From positions 62,001 through 126,000 of the forward strand of contig JASJBF010000002.1 in NCBI GenBank assembly GCA_030066685.1: DNA of 64,000 bases. Direction: 5' to 3'. Each line of letters starts with the position of its first letter. Positions within the stretch are counted from its first letter, which is position 1. Of this stretch, positions 42,834 to 51,836 are shown in pieces. Under the pieces are notes generated by a model, which worked only from the letters and a program-made list of their open reading frames with translations, was not told where the DNA came from and did no database searches. The position numbers were made by a program, and so were the translations under genes. The stretch is from Kiloniellales bacterium. GTDB lineage: Bacteria > Pseudomonadota > Alphaproteobacteria > Kiloniellales > JAKSBE01.

Positions 42834-44803
42834 TCGAAGCGCTTGACCAGGGGGCTTTCCGCGGCAGGCCAGACGCCCTTGTCGACTGCCTTGCTGCCCT
42901 CGAAGACGACGTAGCCGTAGCGGCGGTAGTGGGGCAGGGGCCGCAGCAGCAGCGCGAGGCTCTCGGCGTCCTTCGCCGATACGATCAGAGCGGTCACGCC
43001 GTCGTCGCGGCGCCGGGTCCAGGCGCGGGCGCTGCCCCGGCCGTCGAGGGCTTCGGGCATGGGCGCGACCTTGTGCGCTTCGAGGGCGTCGGGCAGCTCG
43101 GCGTCGAGGCCGACGATCAGCAGCGGCCCGGTGGCGGGCGCGGCGGGCTCGACCCCGGACGGGGTCGCCGCCACGCCCCGTACCAGCCGCCCGGCCAGGT
43201 CCTCGGCGGCTTGGCGGGCCACCGCATCCGCGCCGGTGGCCAGGACGACGCGGGCCTCGGGGTTCAGAGTGACATCGCGCAGGATCGGGGTCGCCTCGCC
43301 GGGCGCCAGGCGCCGGAAGAGGTCGTAGTCGGGGTCGATGCTCAAGGCCTTGGGCGGAGCCGGCAGGATCTCGCTGACCTCGGTCCGCGCGCCCTCCAGC
43401 TCGACCTGCAAGGTCCGGCTTCCGGCTGCGGTCTTGATCCGGACCGGCACCGCGAGGCGATAGGGAGAGCCAGTCTGCGACAGGTCGAAGCGCAGCCGAT
43501 GGCCTCCGGCCGCCTCGGACACCGCGACTTCGCCCAGCTTTAGCTCCGGGGCGCCGGGGCGGGTCAGCCATTGCTCGAAGAACCAGGCGAGCCCGCGGTC
43601 GGCGGCGTTCTCGAAGGCCGTCTGGAGATCGGCCCAGCTTCCGCGGCGGAACTTCCGGGCCTGCCAGAAGCCCTTGATGCCTTCAGCGAAGACCTCCGAT
43701 GTCAGCTCTTGCTCCAGCATGTGAAAGAAGAAGGCGGTCTTGTTGTAGCCGATGACCTGCTGGGCATCGTGGGTCTTGGAGACGAAGCTGATGACCGGAC
43801 GGTCTCGCCCGGCCGGCAGGGCGGCGTAGTCGCGCAGCCAGCCCAGGCGCATCTCGCGCGCCGCCGACGGCCCGCTCTCGGCGGTCAGGGCGTAGTCGGC
43901 CATGAAGGTGGTCAGGCCCTCGGCCCAGTTGCCGCCGGCGTAGTCGATCTCGATCGCGTTGCCCCACCAGTTGTGGGCGACCTCGTGAGCGAGCGAGCGA
44001 CCCTGCATGAAGGGCAGGTGCAGGATCTTGTCGGAAACGTAGGTCAGGCCCGGAAAGCCCAGGCCGACCGGCAAGGGGCCAGCGACGATGTGGAAGGCAT
44101 CGTAGGGGTAGGGGCCGATGCGCTCTTCGAAGATATCCAGGTAGCGCGCCGTGCTGTCCAGGTAGCGCGGCGCCAGGGTCTCGGCCGCGGCCGGGAAGTA
44201 GGTCCGCAGCAGTGTCTTTCCACGGCGCCGCTCGGCGACCTGGAACCGGCCGGCGAAGGCCGCGGGCGCCGCGACCCCCGGCTGGCCCGCGACGACCACG
44301 CTGTGGCGGCCGTTCTCGCTTTTCTCCTCGATCAGGCGGCCGGTCGCGATCGCCCGGTAGGGCTCCGGCGTCGAGATCGTAAGACGATAGCTCGTGCTCT
44401 CGTCCTCGGTCTCCGGCATCCAGCCCAGACGTTCGGGCAGGAAGGCCCCGCGCGGATCGAGGAAGGCGCCGCCGCTGTCGTCGATAATCGGGCCCCGGTA
44501 GCGGACCAGCACCTCGCTGGACTCCTCGTCGGGAAGGCGAATGACCAGCGGCCGTTCCTCCCCGTCGAACTGCTCCGCCTCGCCGTCGACCAGAAGCGCC
44601 TCGATCTTCAGGGAGGGATAGAGGTAAAGCGCCAGCTCCTCGCGGCCCGTGACGGTGATGCGGTCGCTGCCCTCGAGCAGGCCCCGGGCCGGATCGAGAT
44701 CGAGTCGGACGTCGTGCTCGATCTTGGAGACCAGCTCGTGGCTGTCGGCCCAGGCCGGGAGGGCCAGCATCAGGGTAAGGACGAAGGCCAGGCGCGGACT
44801 CAT
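42830..44803 (-). CDS. M1-family-like metallopeptidase
   Basis: A 657-aa protein with signal peptide (LAFVLTLMLALPAWADS), so periplasmic or secreted. The zinc site is HEVAHNWW (His273, Glu274, His277) with Glu295 in GGNWAEGLTTF. The spacing between second His and Glu is one shorter than in standard M1 enzymes. A beta-rich N-terminal domain and a C-terminal region with VISAKDAESLALLLRPLPHY are present. The last part (residues about 530-650) resembles a second, non-peptidase module. Likely an aminopeptidase acting outside the cytoplasm. Coupled to the ChaN-PDZ gene by ATGA; the stop lies in repeat B. Confidence 0.8.
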   Translation of the reverse strand: MSPRLAFVLTLMLALPAWADSHELVSKIEHDVRLDLDPARGLLEGSDRITVTGREELALYLYPSLKIEALLVDGEAEQFDGEERPLVIRLPDEESSEVLVRYRGPIIDDSGGAFLDPRGAFLPERLGWMPETEDESTSYRLTISTPEPYRAIATGRLIEEKSENGRHSVVVAGQPGVAAPAAFAGRFQVAERRRGKTLLRTYFPAAAETLAPRYLDSTARYLDIFEERIGPYPYDAFHIVAGPLPVGLGFPGLTYVSDKILHLPFMQGRSLAHEVAHNWWGNAIEIDYAGGNWAEGLTTFMADYALTAESGPSAAREMRLGWLRDYAALPAGRDRPVISFVSKTHDAQQVIGYNKTAFFFHMLEQELTSEVFAEGIKGFWQARKFRRGSWADLQTAFENAADRGLAWFFEQWLTRPGAPELKLGEVAVSEAAGGHRLRFDLSQTGSPYRLAVPVRIKTAAGSRTLQVELEGARTEVSEILPAPPKALSIDPDYDLFRRLAPGEATPILRDVTLNPEARVVLATGADAVARQAAEDLAGRLVRGVAATPSGVEPAAPATGPLLIVGLDAELPDALEAHKVAPMPEALDGRGSARAWTRRRDDGVTALIVSAKDAESLALLLRPLPHYRRYGYVVFEGSKAVDKGVWPAAESPLVKRFD

Positions 44804-46053
44804 TCGAAGGCCGTCGGGAACCTGGCGATCACGTCGAGCGTCTCCTCGCCGCGCTGAACCCGCAGCGGCAGCCAGGTGCCGGGGGCCTGTCGCTGGACGA
44901 TCTCGATCAGCTGGCTGTGGCGCTCCAGTTCCTGGCCGGCGGCTTCGCGCACCAGGTCGCCGGCCTGGAGCTCGGCTGCCGCGGCAACGCTGCCCTCGGC
45001 AACGTCGCGGATCCGCACGCCCTCCTCGGCGGTCTCGATGATCACGCCCAGGCGCGGGCGTGGCCGCTGTTCGCCGGGCTTGCGTTCGATCACGAAGACG
45101 GCGTCGGCCAGCCCCGGGTCCAGGGATTCGCAAGCGGCTTCGGGCGTCACCGGTAGCAGGACTGCGACGTTGTCAATTCCGAGATCGGCCAGCTGGTGCG
45201 GGATGCCGAAGCGGTTCTCCAGATGGCCGCTGCCGACGATGCCGACCGCCAGCGGCGCCCCCGGCCGGTCGCGCGCGGCCGCAAGCGCCTCCGCCATGGC
45301 CCGGTCCCAGGTCAGCTGCGCCTCGACGAAGCGCTCAAAGGCGGGCAGGGCCATCACCTCCTCGAGGGTCATCTTCTCGCCCTCGCCGCCGTGCTCACCC
45401 TCCTTCGGCTTGGCCGGGCTGTGCTGCAGGTAGACCTTGCCGAGGCTCAGCCTGTAGGCCTCGCTGGCCGGTTTCGGATCACCGAGGCCTTCGCGCTCCG
45501 CCACCGGGACCGCGGCCCAGCCCTCCTGGCCGACTTTGGAGACCAGCTTGCGCTCGACGTTGAGCGCGACCATCGGCAGCCGGTAGAGCCGGGCGAAGTC
45601 GAAGAGCGGCAGGTAGAGCCCCGGCTCCATGCCCCAGACCTCGGACCAGCGGACCTCCTTCAGGAAGGTCTCTCCGCTCCAGGCACCTTCGGCCCAGGTG
45701 TCGAGCGCCGGTTGGACGCTGCGCGGGAAGGACTCGAAGCCGACGACAAGCTCGTCGGTCTTGGCGTGGAGGGCGGCCAGGACGGAGAGCTGCCAGCGGT
45801 GATGGTCGGCCTGGTCGTGGCTCTCGCCCAGAAGCACGATATCGGCCTGCGCCGTGGTTGCGACGACGTCCCGGTGCGAGAGCTGCCGGCCGTTCGCGGG
45901 ATCCATCCAGGTCCCGGCAGCCGGACAGGTGCGCGGCGGCGGATCCCGTTGCTCCGCCAGCGACGGCTGTGGCGGCAGGGCGGCGGCCGCGGAAAGGGCG
46001 ATGGCCGCCAGGCAGCCGGCGAAGCCCGAGGTGGTGTGCTTTTGAGATGACAT
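44800..46053 (-). CDS. ChaN-family haem/iron-regulated protein fused to a PDZ domain
   Basis: A 417-aa exported protein (signal segment GCLAAIALSAAAALPPQPSLA). The ChaN (DUF399) domain carries ADIVLLGESHDQADHHRWQL, VVGFESFPRSVQPALDTW, LYRLPMVALNVERKLVS and GIVGSGHLENRFGIPHQL. A PDZ-like domain at residues about 325-410 contains GVRIRDVAEGSVAAAAELQAGDLV. ChaN binds haem in Campylobacter; the PDZ addition suggests contact with an exported protease. It overlaps the downstream peptidase gene, making that peptidase a natural partner. A His-rich linker near residue 235 (KEGEHGGEGEK) is also notable. Confidence 0.82.
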   Translation of the reverse strand: MSSQKHTTSGFAGCLAAIALSAAAALPPQPSLAEQRDPPPRTCPAAGTWMDPANGRQLSHRDVVATTAQADIVLLGESHDQADHHRWQLSVLAALHAKTDELVVGFESFPRSVQPALDTWAEGAWSGETFLKEVRWSEVWGMEPGLYLPLFDFARLYRLPMVALNVERKLVSKVGQEGWAAVPVAEREGLGDPKPASEAYRLSLGKVYLQHSPAKPKEGEHGGEGEKMTLEEVMALPAFERFVEAQLTWDRAMAEALAAARDRPGAPLAVGIVGSGHLENRFGIPHQLADLGIDNVAVLLPVTPEAACESLDPGLADAVFVIERKPGEQRPRPRLGVIIETAEEGVRIRDVAEGSVAAAAELQAGDLVREAAGQELERHSQLIEIVQRQAPGTWLPLRVQRGEETLDVIARFPTAFE

Positions 46054-46153
46054 GTCGGTCGGTTTCTGCTCTCGAAAAATACGGCGGCCCCGGGCTCCGG
46101 GATCACCGGTCGTGGCCCGTCGGACGGCGCCGGCGAGCCTTTGGGGGTTTGCG

Positions 46154-47104
46154 CTACAGCTCCGCCGGATCGATGACTCCGTGTTTGATCCTCCGCCGGT
46201 TCCAGGTGTAGGCGACATTGACCCGGTCGTTCCGGTCCAGGATCACCGCAGGATAGGAGAATTCGCCGGGTTCGTCCTCCAGCACCATCACGTCTTTCCA
46301 GTCCCGGCCGTCGCGGGACACTGCGATGTTGAGCGGGCTGCGATCGCGGGTGCTGCGGTTGTAGACCAGCAGGGCCCTGCCGTCCCGTAACATTACTGCG
46401 TCGATGCCGCTGTCCGGATTGGGCAGGTTCGTCGCCGCCATCGGGCTCCAGCTCCGGCCGCCGTCCTCCGACCAGCACTCGGTGACGACGCCCTGGCGGG
46501 AGCGGTTCAGGATCTGCAGCCGGCCGCCGCCGTAGTCCAGGATCGCCGGCTGGATCGCCGTGAACTCCTCGCGGCGGTTCAGGGGACCGATCAGGTCCCA
46601 GGTCGCGCCGCGGTCGCTCGAGCGCTCGAGGTGGACCCGCCAGCCGGCGTGCTCGCTGCTCGAGGGGCTGAGCCAGCTGCCGTCGGCCAGCTCGATCGGC
46701 TTGTTCTTGATCGGCCCCAGGATCCCCTCGGGCAGGCGCCGGGGACTCGACCAGGTGGCGCCGCCGTCCTCCGAGGCCATGACCTCGCCCCACCAGCGGC
46801 TCGGGCTGCGCCCGACCTTGAAGAACAGCAGCAGCGGACCTTCCGCGGGCTGGAACAGGACCGGGTTCCAGCAGGGGTAGCGGCGCCACCGGCCCAAACG
46901 ACCATCCGGAATCCCGTTCGCGACCTCGACCGGCCGTGACCAGGCGCCGGCCTCCTGCTGGGCGACCCAGATCCCGACGTCGCGATGCTTCTCCCGGGTC
47001 CCGGCGAACCAGGCGGCGATCAGGCCCCGCTCCGTCGCCGCCAGGGTCGCGGCGTGCGCCGAGGGGAAGGGCGCTTCCTCGTATATGAAGCCGGACTTCT
47101 TCAT
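46154..47104 (-). CDS. Sialidase-superfamily (BNR/Asp-box) protein
   Basis: A 316-aa six-bladed beta-propeller. At least three Asp-box motifs are present (SEDGGATWSSP, SSDRGATWDL, SEDGGRSWSP). Catalytic-type residues include RYPCWNPVLF, KNKPIELADGSWLSP and YNRSTRDRSPLNIAVS. No signal peptide. Members of this group (neuraminidase-like domain) often are not true sialidases and may act on plant or bacterial glycosides. It starts inside the GGT stop (ATGA at 47101) and is thus translated with it. Substrate unknown. Confidence 0.8.
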   Translation of the reverse strand: MKKSGFIYEEAPFPSAHAATLAATERGLIAAWFAGTREKHRDVGIWVAQQEAGAWSRPVEVANGIPDGRLGRWRRYPCWNPVLFQPAEGPLLLFFKVGRSPSRWWGEVMASEDGGATWSSPRRLPEGILGPIKNKPIELADGSWLSPSSSEHAGWRVHLERSSDRGATWDLIGPLNRREEFTAIQPAILDYGGGRLQILNRSRQGVVTECWSEDGGRSWSPMAATNLPNPDSGIDAVMLRDGRALLVYNRSTRDRSPLNIAVSRDGRDWKDVMVLEDEPGEFSYPAVILDRNDRVNVAYTWNRRRIKHGVIDPAEL

Positions 47105-48651
47105 CGCGCGCCGATCGCCGCCGCCACCGGCGAAGGCAGCTGGGTCGCGCCCAGGCAGGCCTCGCCCTCGCGAAGGGCTATCACCGGGTTGGCGTAGTGG
47201 TTCGGGGTCAGCACGGCCTCGACCAGGCGGACCGGCAGCGCTTCGGCGATGCTCTTGGCGACCGCATCGCCCAGCCTGGGGTCGACCTCGACCTCGGGGC
47301 CGCCGTCGACGTTGATCCGCGGCTGCCGGACCGCGGCTTCCAGCGGCAGGCCGCAATCGATCAGGAAGGAGGCGACCTGGAACACGGCCGGCAGGATGCG
47401 CCGGCCGCCGGAGCCGCCCAGGGCGAACCAGGGACGCCCGTCGCGGGTCGCGACCAGCGGACACATGTTGCACAGGGGCCGCTTGCCGGGCGCGATGGAG
47501 TTGGGTCGTCCCGGACGGGGATCGAACCACATGATCCCGTTGTTCAGCAGCACGCCGGTGCCGGGCGAAACCACCTTGGCGCCGAAGGGCGAGAGCAGGG
47601 TGTTGGTCAGGGCGACCAGGTTGCCCCGGGCGTCGGCGACCGAGACCTGGGTCGTGCAGCCCTGGCCGGCCTGGTCCCCGTCGTGGCCGATCTCCGCCAG
47701 GCGCCGCCGGTAGGCCTCGGTAAGCGCCCGGGCGTAGGCGGCGAAGGCCTCGGGCCCGGGCGCGCCCTCGGCGACCGGGCCGAGCGCGTCCAGGGCGTCG
47801 GCGAAGCTCGGTCCGGCGGTCAGGCCCGGCGGCAGGTGGATCCTTACGTCACCCCGATCGACCGCCAGGGGCTCGACCACCCGGGCCTCGTAGCCGGCCA
47901 AGTCCTCGGCCGAGAGAACGCCGCCCAGGGCAGCGACGTCGGCGACCAGGGTCTCCGCGACGGCGCCGCGATAGAAATCCTCGGGGCCGGCCTCGGCCAG
48001 GCGGCGCAGGGTCGCGGCCAGTCGGCCGAGGTCCAGCTTCAGCTTGCCGATCTCGGTCGCGACCGGCGGCAGGCCGTCGGGCAGATAGACCGCGGCGGCG
48101 GCTTCGTTCTCGCGCAGGGCGGCGGCGTCGCGGGCGACCAAGAGGGTGGTCCACCAGTCGACGATATGGCCTTGCTCGGCGAGCTCGACCGCCGGTGCCA
48201 GGACCTCGGCCCAGGGCAGGCTGCCGAAGCGGGCCAGGGCGAGGCCGAGGCCGGCGACGCTGCCCGGCACGCCGAGCGAAAGGGGGCCGCGGACGTTCCG
48301 CGCGCCCTCGACGCCGGGCCAGCCGAAGAGGTCGCCGTCCGCGCCGGCCTCGCTGCCGAGGGGGTAGGTGGCCGGATCGAGGTTCAGCGGCGCGACCGTG
48401 CCGAAATCGACCACCCGGACGGCCTCGTCCTCGGCGCCGTAGACGACCATGTAGCCGCAGCCGCCCAGGCCGCTCATCCAGGGCTCGGCGACCGCCAGGG
48501 CGCAGGCGGTGGCCACGGCGGCGTCGACCGCGTTGCCGCCGGCCGTCAGGACCTCGGCGCCGGCCTGCGCCGCGCGCCAGTTCTGCGCTGCCACCACGCC
48601 CTTGGCGGCGCGGATCACGGGCTTGGATATCTGCCAGTTCTCGATCGGCAT
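47101..48651 (-). CDS. Gamma-glutamyltransferase-family Ntn hydrolase
   Basis: A 516-aa proenzyme starting at ATG 48651. The N-terminal large-subunit region has LTAGGNAVDAAVATACALAVAEPWMSG-like sequence near residue 40. The autoprocessing site is QGCTTQVSVADARGNLVAL, where the Thr becomes the nucleophile. The small subunit has LNNGIMWFDPRPG and the Gly-Gly oxyanion loop FALGGSGGRRIL. There is no signal peptide, which fits the acylase/GGT-like cytoplasmic subgroup. It heads the operon GGT, sialidase-like, ChaN-PDZ, M1-like. Confidence 0.85.
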   Translation of the reverse strand: MPIENWQISKPVIRAAKGVVAAQNWRAAQAGAEVLTAGGNAVDAAVATACALAVAEPWMSGLGGCGYMVVYGAEDEAVRVVDFGTVAPLNLDPATYPLGSEAGADGDLFGWPGVEGARNVRGPLSLGVPGSVAGLGLALARFGSLPWAEVLAPAVELAEQGHIVDWWTTLLVARDAAALRENEAAAAVYLPDGLPPVATEIGKLKLDLGRLAATLRRLAEAGPEDFYRGAVAETLVADVAALGGVLSAEDLAGYEARVVEPLAVDRGDVRIHLPPGLTAGPSFADALDALGPVAEGAPGPEAFAAYARALTEAYRRRLAEIGHDGDQAGQGCTTQVSVADARGNLVALTNTLLSPFGAKVVSPGTGVLLNNGIMWFDPRPGRPNSIAPGKRPLCNMCPLVATRDGRPWFALGGSGGRRILPAVFQVASFLIDCGLPLEAAVRQPRINVDGGPEVEVDPRLGDAVAKSIAEALPVRLVEAVLTPNHYANPVIALREGEACLGATQLPSPVAAAIGAR

Positions 48652-48753
48652 GGCGGTCGTTCGGCCCTCCAGGCGGTCTCGCTTAACCGATAATTGTCCA
48701 AGCCTTACCAAGAGCTAGACGGTCGGACCAAGGCAAATCCGGACCCTTGAACA

Positions 48754-49129
48754 TGACCAGGATCGGCGAAGCCGCCGAGCGGGCGGGCACCAACGCGTTC
48801 TCGAGACCGGGCAGGCCCCGGAGAAACTCGATGTCGGGCGCTGCACGCTCTGGCCCCGCGCGCGCCGCAACAAGGGCCTGACCACTCAGATCGCCGAGAT
48901 CTTCAGCCTTTCGCGCGGCCGTGGCAAGCTCACGCCCGAGGAGTACTACTTCTTCGGGTTCTGCGACGACAACCGCTTCGCCAGCGAGGAAAAGGGCCGC
49001 TTCATCGGACGCAAAGGGACCACGCAGCTCCACCACAAGCACCTTTCTTCTCTTCTTGTTTTCACGGCACTGTCCACGACAGGCTGCCGGCCGCCGGCGG
49101 TCCCCGAAATGGGGCCGCCGCGATCTTGA
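48754..49129 (+). pseudogene. Degenerate gene fragments (MerR-like start, ATP-grasp-like N-terminus)
   Basis: Between ggt and phaC no intact gene is seen. From 48754 a frame reads MTRIGEAAERAGTNAF, the usual opening of a MerR regulator, then loses similarity. In another frame from about 48842 to the stop at 49129 one reads TTQIAEIFSLSRGRGKLTPE followed by EYYFFGFCDDNRFASEEKGR. This resembles the N-terminal leader of sugar-transfer-associated ATP-grasp proteins. Both are truncated, without start or remainder. The rest of the 590-bp interval holds only the FNR-type site and the phaC leader. Confidence 0.4.
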
Positions 49130-49139
49130 CCCACGTCAA
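49126..49139 (+). promoter_or_regulatory. FNR/FixK-type operator upstream of phaC
   Basis: TTGAC-CCAC-GTCAA, a perfect dyad, 104 bp before the phaC start. It is the best-formed symmetric site in the window together with 63674-63687. Confidence 0.7.
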
Positions 49140-49242
49140 GGCGGGGCGCGGGCGGTGCCGCTAGTGTCCTTGCGAGGCTTGGGCAGCTCCCCTGCGCTGC
49201 TTTCGAGCCTTCGGTTTGCCGGACAAGGGATGCTGGAACCCC

Positions 49243-51177
49243 ATGGACGAGGAACGCGCTTCGACCGCCTCCGAAACCCTTCTCCAGTCTTCATCGACGA
49301 AGGCGCGGAGGCGGCGCTCCGGCAAGAGTGGTGAGCGACGCGCCGTGTCCAGGGCGCCGGCCGGGGAGGGGGTACGCCCGGCCGAGCTCCCGCAGCCCTG
49401 TCCGGCAGCCGTACTGCCGCGCGACGGCGCGGAGCCGGCGCCCGGCTTCGAACCCCACGAGCACAAGTACGACAGCCTCGACCGGGCCCTGGCCGCCAAC
49501 CTCGCGCGGCTGACCGCCGGCGTTTCGCCGAGCGTCCTCTGGCTCGCCTATCTGGACTGGCTGACCCATATCGGCCTGTCGCCCAGCAAGGGCGCGCAGC
49601 TCGTCGAGAAGGCCGTCCGCAAGAACCTCCGGCTGGCCCTGCACGCCCAGCAGGCCATGGCGGATCCGGAGACGCCGCCCTGTATCGAGCCCCTGCCGCA
49701 GGACAAGCGCTTCGACGGCGAAGCCTGGCGGCAGTGGCCCTACAACCTGCTCTATCAGAGCTTTCTGCTGACCCAGCAGTGGTGGCATGTCGCGACCAGC
49801 GAGTTGACCGGCATGGACCGGCGCAACGAGCGGATCGTGAACTTCGTGACCCGGCAACTGCTCGACATGGTCTCGCCTTCAAACCTGCCCTGGCTCAACC
49901 CCGAGGTCCGGGAGACGACCTTGCGTGAGGGCGGCGCCAACCTGCTGCACGGTGCCGAGAACTTCATCGACGACTGGGAGCGCGCCGTCGCCGGCAAGCG
50001 GCCGGCCGGGGCCGAGCGCTTTCGGGTCGGGCGCGATGTCGCGGTCACCCCGGGCAAGGTGATCCTGCGCAACCGCCTGATCGAGCTGATCCAATACGCG
50101 CCGGCGACCGAGACCGTCCACGCCGAGCCGGTGCTGGTCGTGCCGGCCTGGATCATGAAGTACTACATCCTCGATCTCTCGCCGCAGAACTCGCTGGTCA
50201 AGTATCTGGTCGAGCGCGGCCACACGGTCTTCATGATCTCCTGGCGCAACCCGACCTCCGAGGACCGGGACCTCAGGCTCGACGACTACCGGCGCCTGGG
50301 CATCCTGGCGGCCTTGGACGCCATCGACGCCGTGGTGCCGGAGCGCGACGTGCACGGCGTGGGCTATTGCCTCGGCGGCACCCTGCTGGCGATGGCCGCG
50401 GCCGCCCTGGCGCGCAACAGCGATCCGCGCTTCGCCAGCCTCTCGCTCCTGGCCTCGCAGATCGACTTCCGCCACAGCGGCGAGCTGATGCTCTTCATCA
50501 ACGACAGTCAGGTCGACTACCTGGAGAGCCTGATGTGGGACCAGGGCTACCTGGACACCCACCAGATGGCGGGCGCGTTCCAGCAGCTGCGCTCCAACGA
50601 CCTGATCTGGTCGCGCCTGGTGCAGGACTACCTGCTCGGCAAGCGGCGCGGGATGTCGGACCTCATGGCCTGGAACACCGATCTGACCCGCATGCCCTAC
50701 GCCATGCACTCTGAGTACCTGCGCCGTTTCTTCCTGAACAACGACCTCGCCGGCGGCCGCTACGAGGTCGACGGCCGGCCGGTCGCGATCAGCGACATCC
50801 GGGCGCCGATCTTCGCCGTCGGGACCACCAAGGACCACGTCGCGCCCTGGCGCTCGGCCTACAAGATCAACCTGCTTGCGGATAGCGAGACCACCTTCCT
50901 GCTGACCACCGGCGGGCACAACGCCGGCGTGGTCAGCGAGCCGGACCATCGCAACCGCTCCTACCAGGTCGCGACCAAGAAGGAGACCGACTACTACGTC
51001 GATCCCGAGACCTGGCTCGCGCGGACGCCGCGCAAGGACGGCAGCTGGTGGCCGGAGTGGCAGGCCTGGCTCGCGGCCCGCTCCAACGGGCAGATCCCGG
51101 CCCCCAGTCTGGGCGCCGCCGAGGCCGGCTATCCGCCGCTGATGGACGCGCCCGGCAGCTACGTGCTGCAGCCCTGA
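49243..51177 (+). CDS. phaC: Poly(3-hydroxyalkanoate) synthase (PhaC)
   Basis: A 644-aa protein starting at ATG 49243; the upstream TTG at 49216 is less likely. Residues 1-75 are disordered and charged. The N-terminal PhaC domain is followed by the alpha/beta hydrolase core with the lipase-like box GYCLGG. That box holds nucleophile Cys376; the catalytic Asp is in TTKDHVAPW and the His in TGGHNAGVV. Other family marks are FMISWRNPTSEDRD and NDLAGGRYEVDG. It polymerises hydroxyacyl-CoA into storage granules. No phaA, phaB or phaR is adjacent. Cotranscription with two small genes downstream is likely, under an FNR/FixK-type site. Confidence 0.92.
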   Translation: MDEERASTASETLLQSSSTKARRRRSGKSGERRAVSRAPAGEGVRPAELPQPCPAAVLPRDGAEPAPGFEPHEHKYDSLDRALAANLARLTAGVSPSVLWLAYLDWLTHIGLSPSKGAQLVEKAVRKNLRLALHAQQAMADPETPPCIEPLPQDKRFDGEAWRQWPYNLLYQSFLLTQQWWHVATSELTGMDRRNERIVNFVTRQLLDMVSPSNLPWLNPEVRETTLREGGANLLHGAENFIDDWERAVAGKRPAGAERFRVGRDVAVTPGKVILRNRLIELIQYAPATETVHAEPVLVVPAWIMKYYILDLSPQNSLVKYLVERGHTVFMISWRNPTSEDRDLRLDDYRRLGILAALDAIDAVVPERDVHGVGYCLGGTLLAMAAAALARNSDPRFASLSLLASQIDFRHSGELMLFINDSQVDYLESLMWDQGYLDTHQMAGAFQQLRSNDLIWSRLVQDYLLGKRRGMSDLMAWNTDLTRMPYAMHSEYLRRFFLNNDLAGGRYEVDGRPVAISDIRAPIFAVGTTKDHVAPWRSAYKINLLADSETTFLLTTGGHNAGVVSEPDHRNRSYQVATKKETDYYVDPETWLARTPRKDGSWWPEWQAWLAARSNGQIPAPSLGAAEAGYPPLMDAPGSYVLQP

Positions 51178-51214
51178 GGCGAAGAGCCATCGATCACATT
51201 GGGGAGAGAAGCCG

Positions 51215-51787
51215 ATGACGCCACCGGCCGAAACGCGGGATGACCTCGTGCGGGAGGCGGTCGGCGTCTTCCACGACGCCCGGGCCCTGGAAGCGGCGGT
51301 CGACAGCCTGATGAGCCATGGCTTCGACCGGGCCGAGATCAGCCTCCTGGCCGGCGAGCACGCGGTCGAGGCCAAGCTGGGCGCGCACTACCGGCGGGTC
51401 CAGGACCTGGAGGACGATCCGCAGGCGCCGCGTCGGGCTTTCGTCTCGACCGAGGCCATCGGCGACGCCCAGGGCGCCCTGATCGGCGGTCTGATCTACC
51501 TGGGCGGAGCGGCGACGGCAGGGGCCCTGGTCGCCACCGGCGGCTCGCTGATCGGCGCGGCGGTCGCCGCCGCCCTCGGCGGCGGAGCGGGCGGCCTGAT
51601 CGGTTCGGTCCTGGCCGGGCTGATCGGTGACAGGCACGCCCGGGGACTGCAGGAACAGCTCGATCGCGGCGGCCTTCTGCTCTGGGTCCGGACCCGTGAC
51701 GGCGAACACGAGGAAAAAGCCCTCGGCCTGCTCCGGGACGCCGGCGCCAGCGACGTTCACGTCCACGGCCTGATAGACAAGCCGTAG
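51215..51787 (+). CDS. General-stress-protein-like membrane-associated protein with glycine-zipper
   Basis: A 190-aa protein with GGGGAGAG before its ATG. The first 70 residues resemble the GSP17M/YflT-type alpha-beta domain (AVGVFHDARALEAAVDSLMS, FDRAEISLLAG). A long Gly/Ala-rich hydrophobic hairpin follows (residues about 90-145, with IGSVLAGLIGDRHA). The C-terminal strand LLLWVRTRDGEHEEKAL resembles the end of a second such domain. It is probably attached to membranes. Function unknown; stress context is inferred from phaC, Usp and Lon-like neighbours. Confidence 0.65.
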   Translation: MTPPAETRDDLVREAVGVFHDARALEAAVDSLMSHGFDRAEISLLAGEHAVEAKLGAHYRRVQDLEDDPQAPRRAFVSTEAIGDAQGALIGGLIYLGGAATAGALVATGGSLIGAAVAAALGGGAGGLIGSVLAGLIGDRHARGLQEQLDRGGLLLWVRTRDGEHEEKALGLLRDAGASDVHVHGLIDKP

Positions 51788-51836
51788 CTCCATCCCCATC
51801 TAAGGCTCTTTGAAGACGAGCCGAGAGAGGTGGGAA

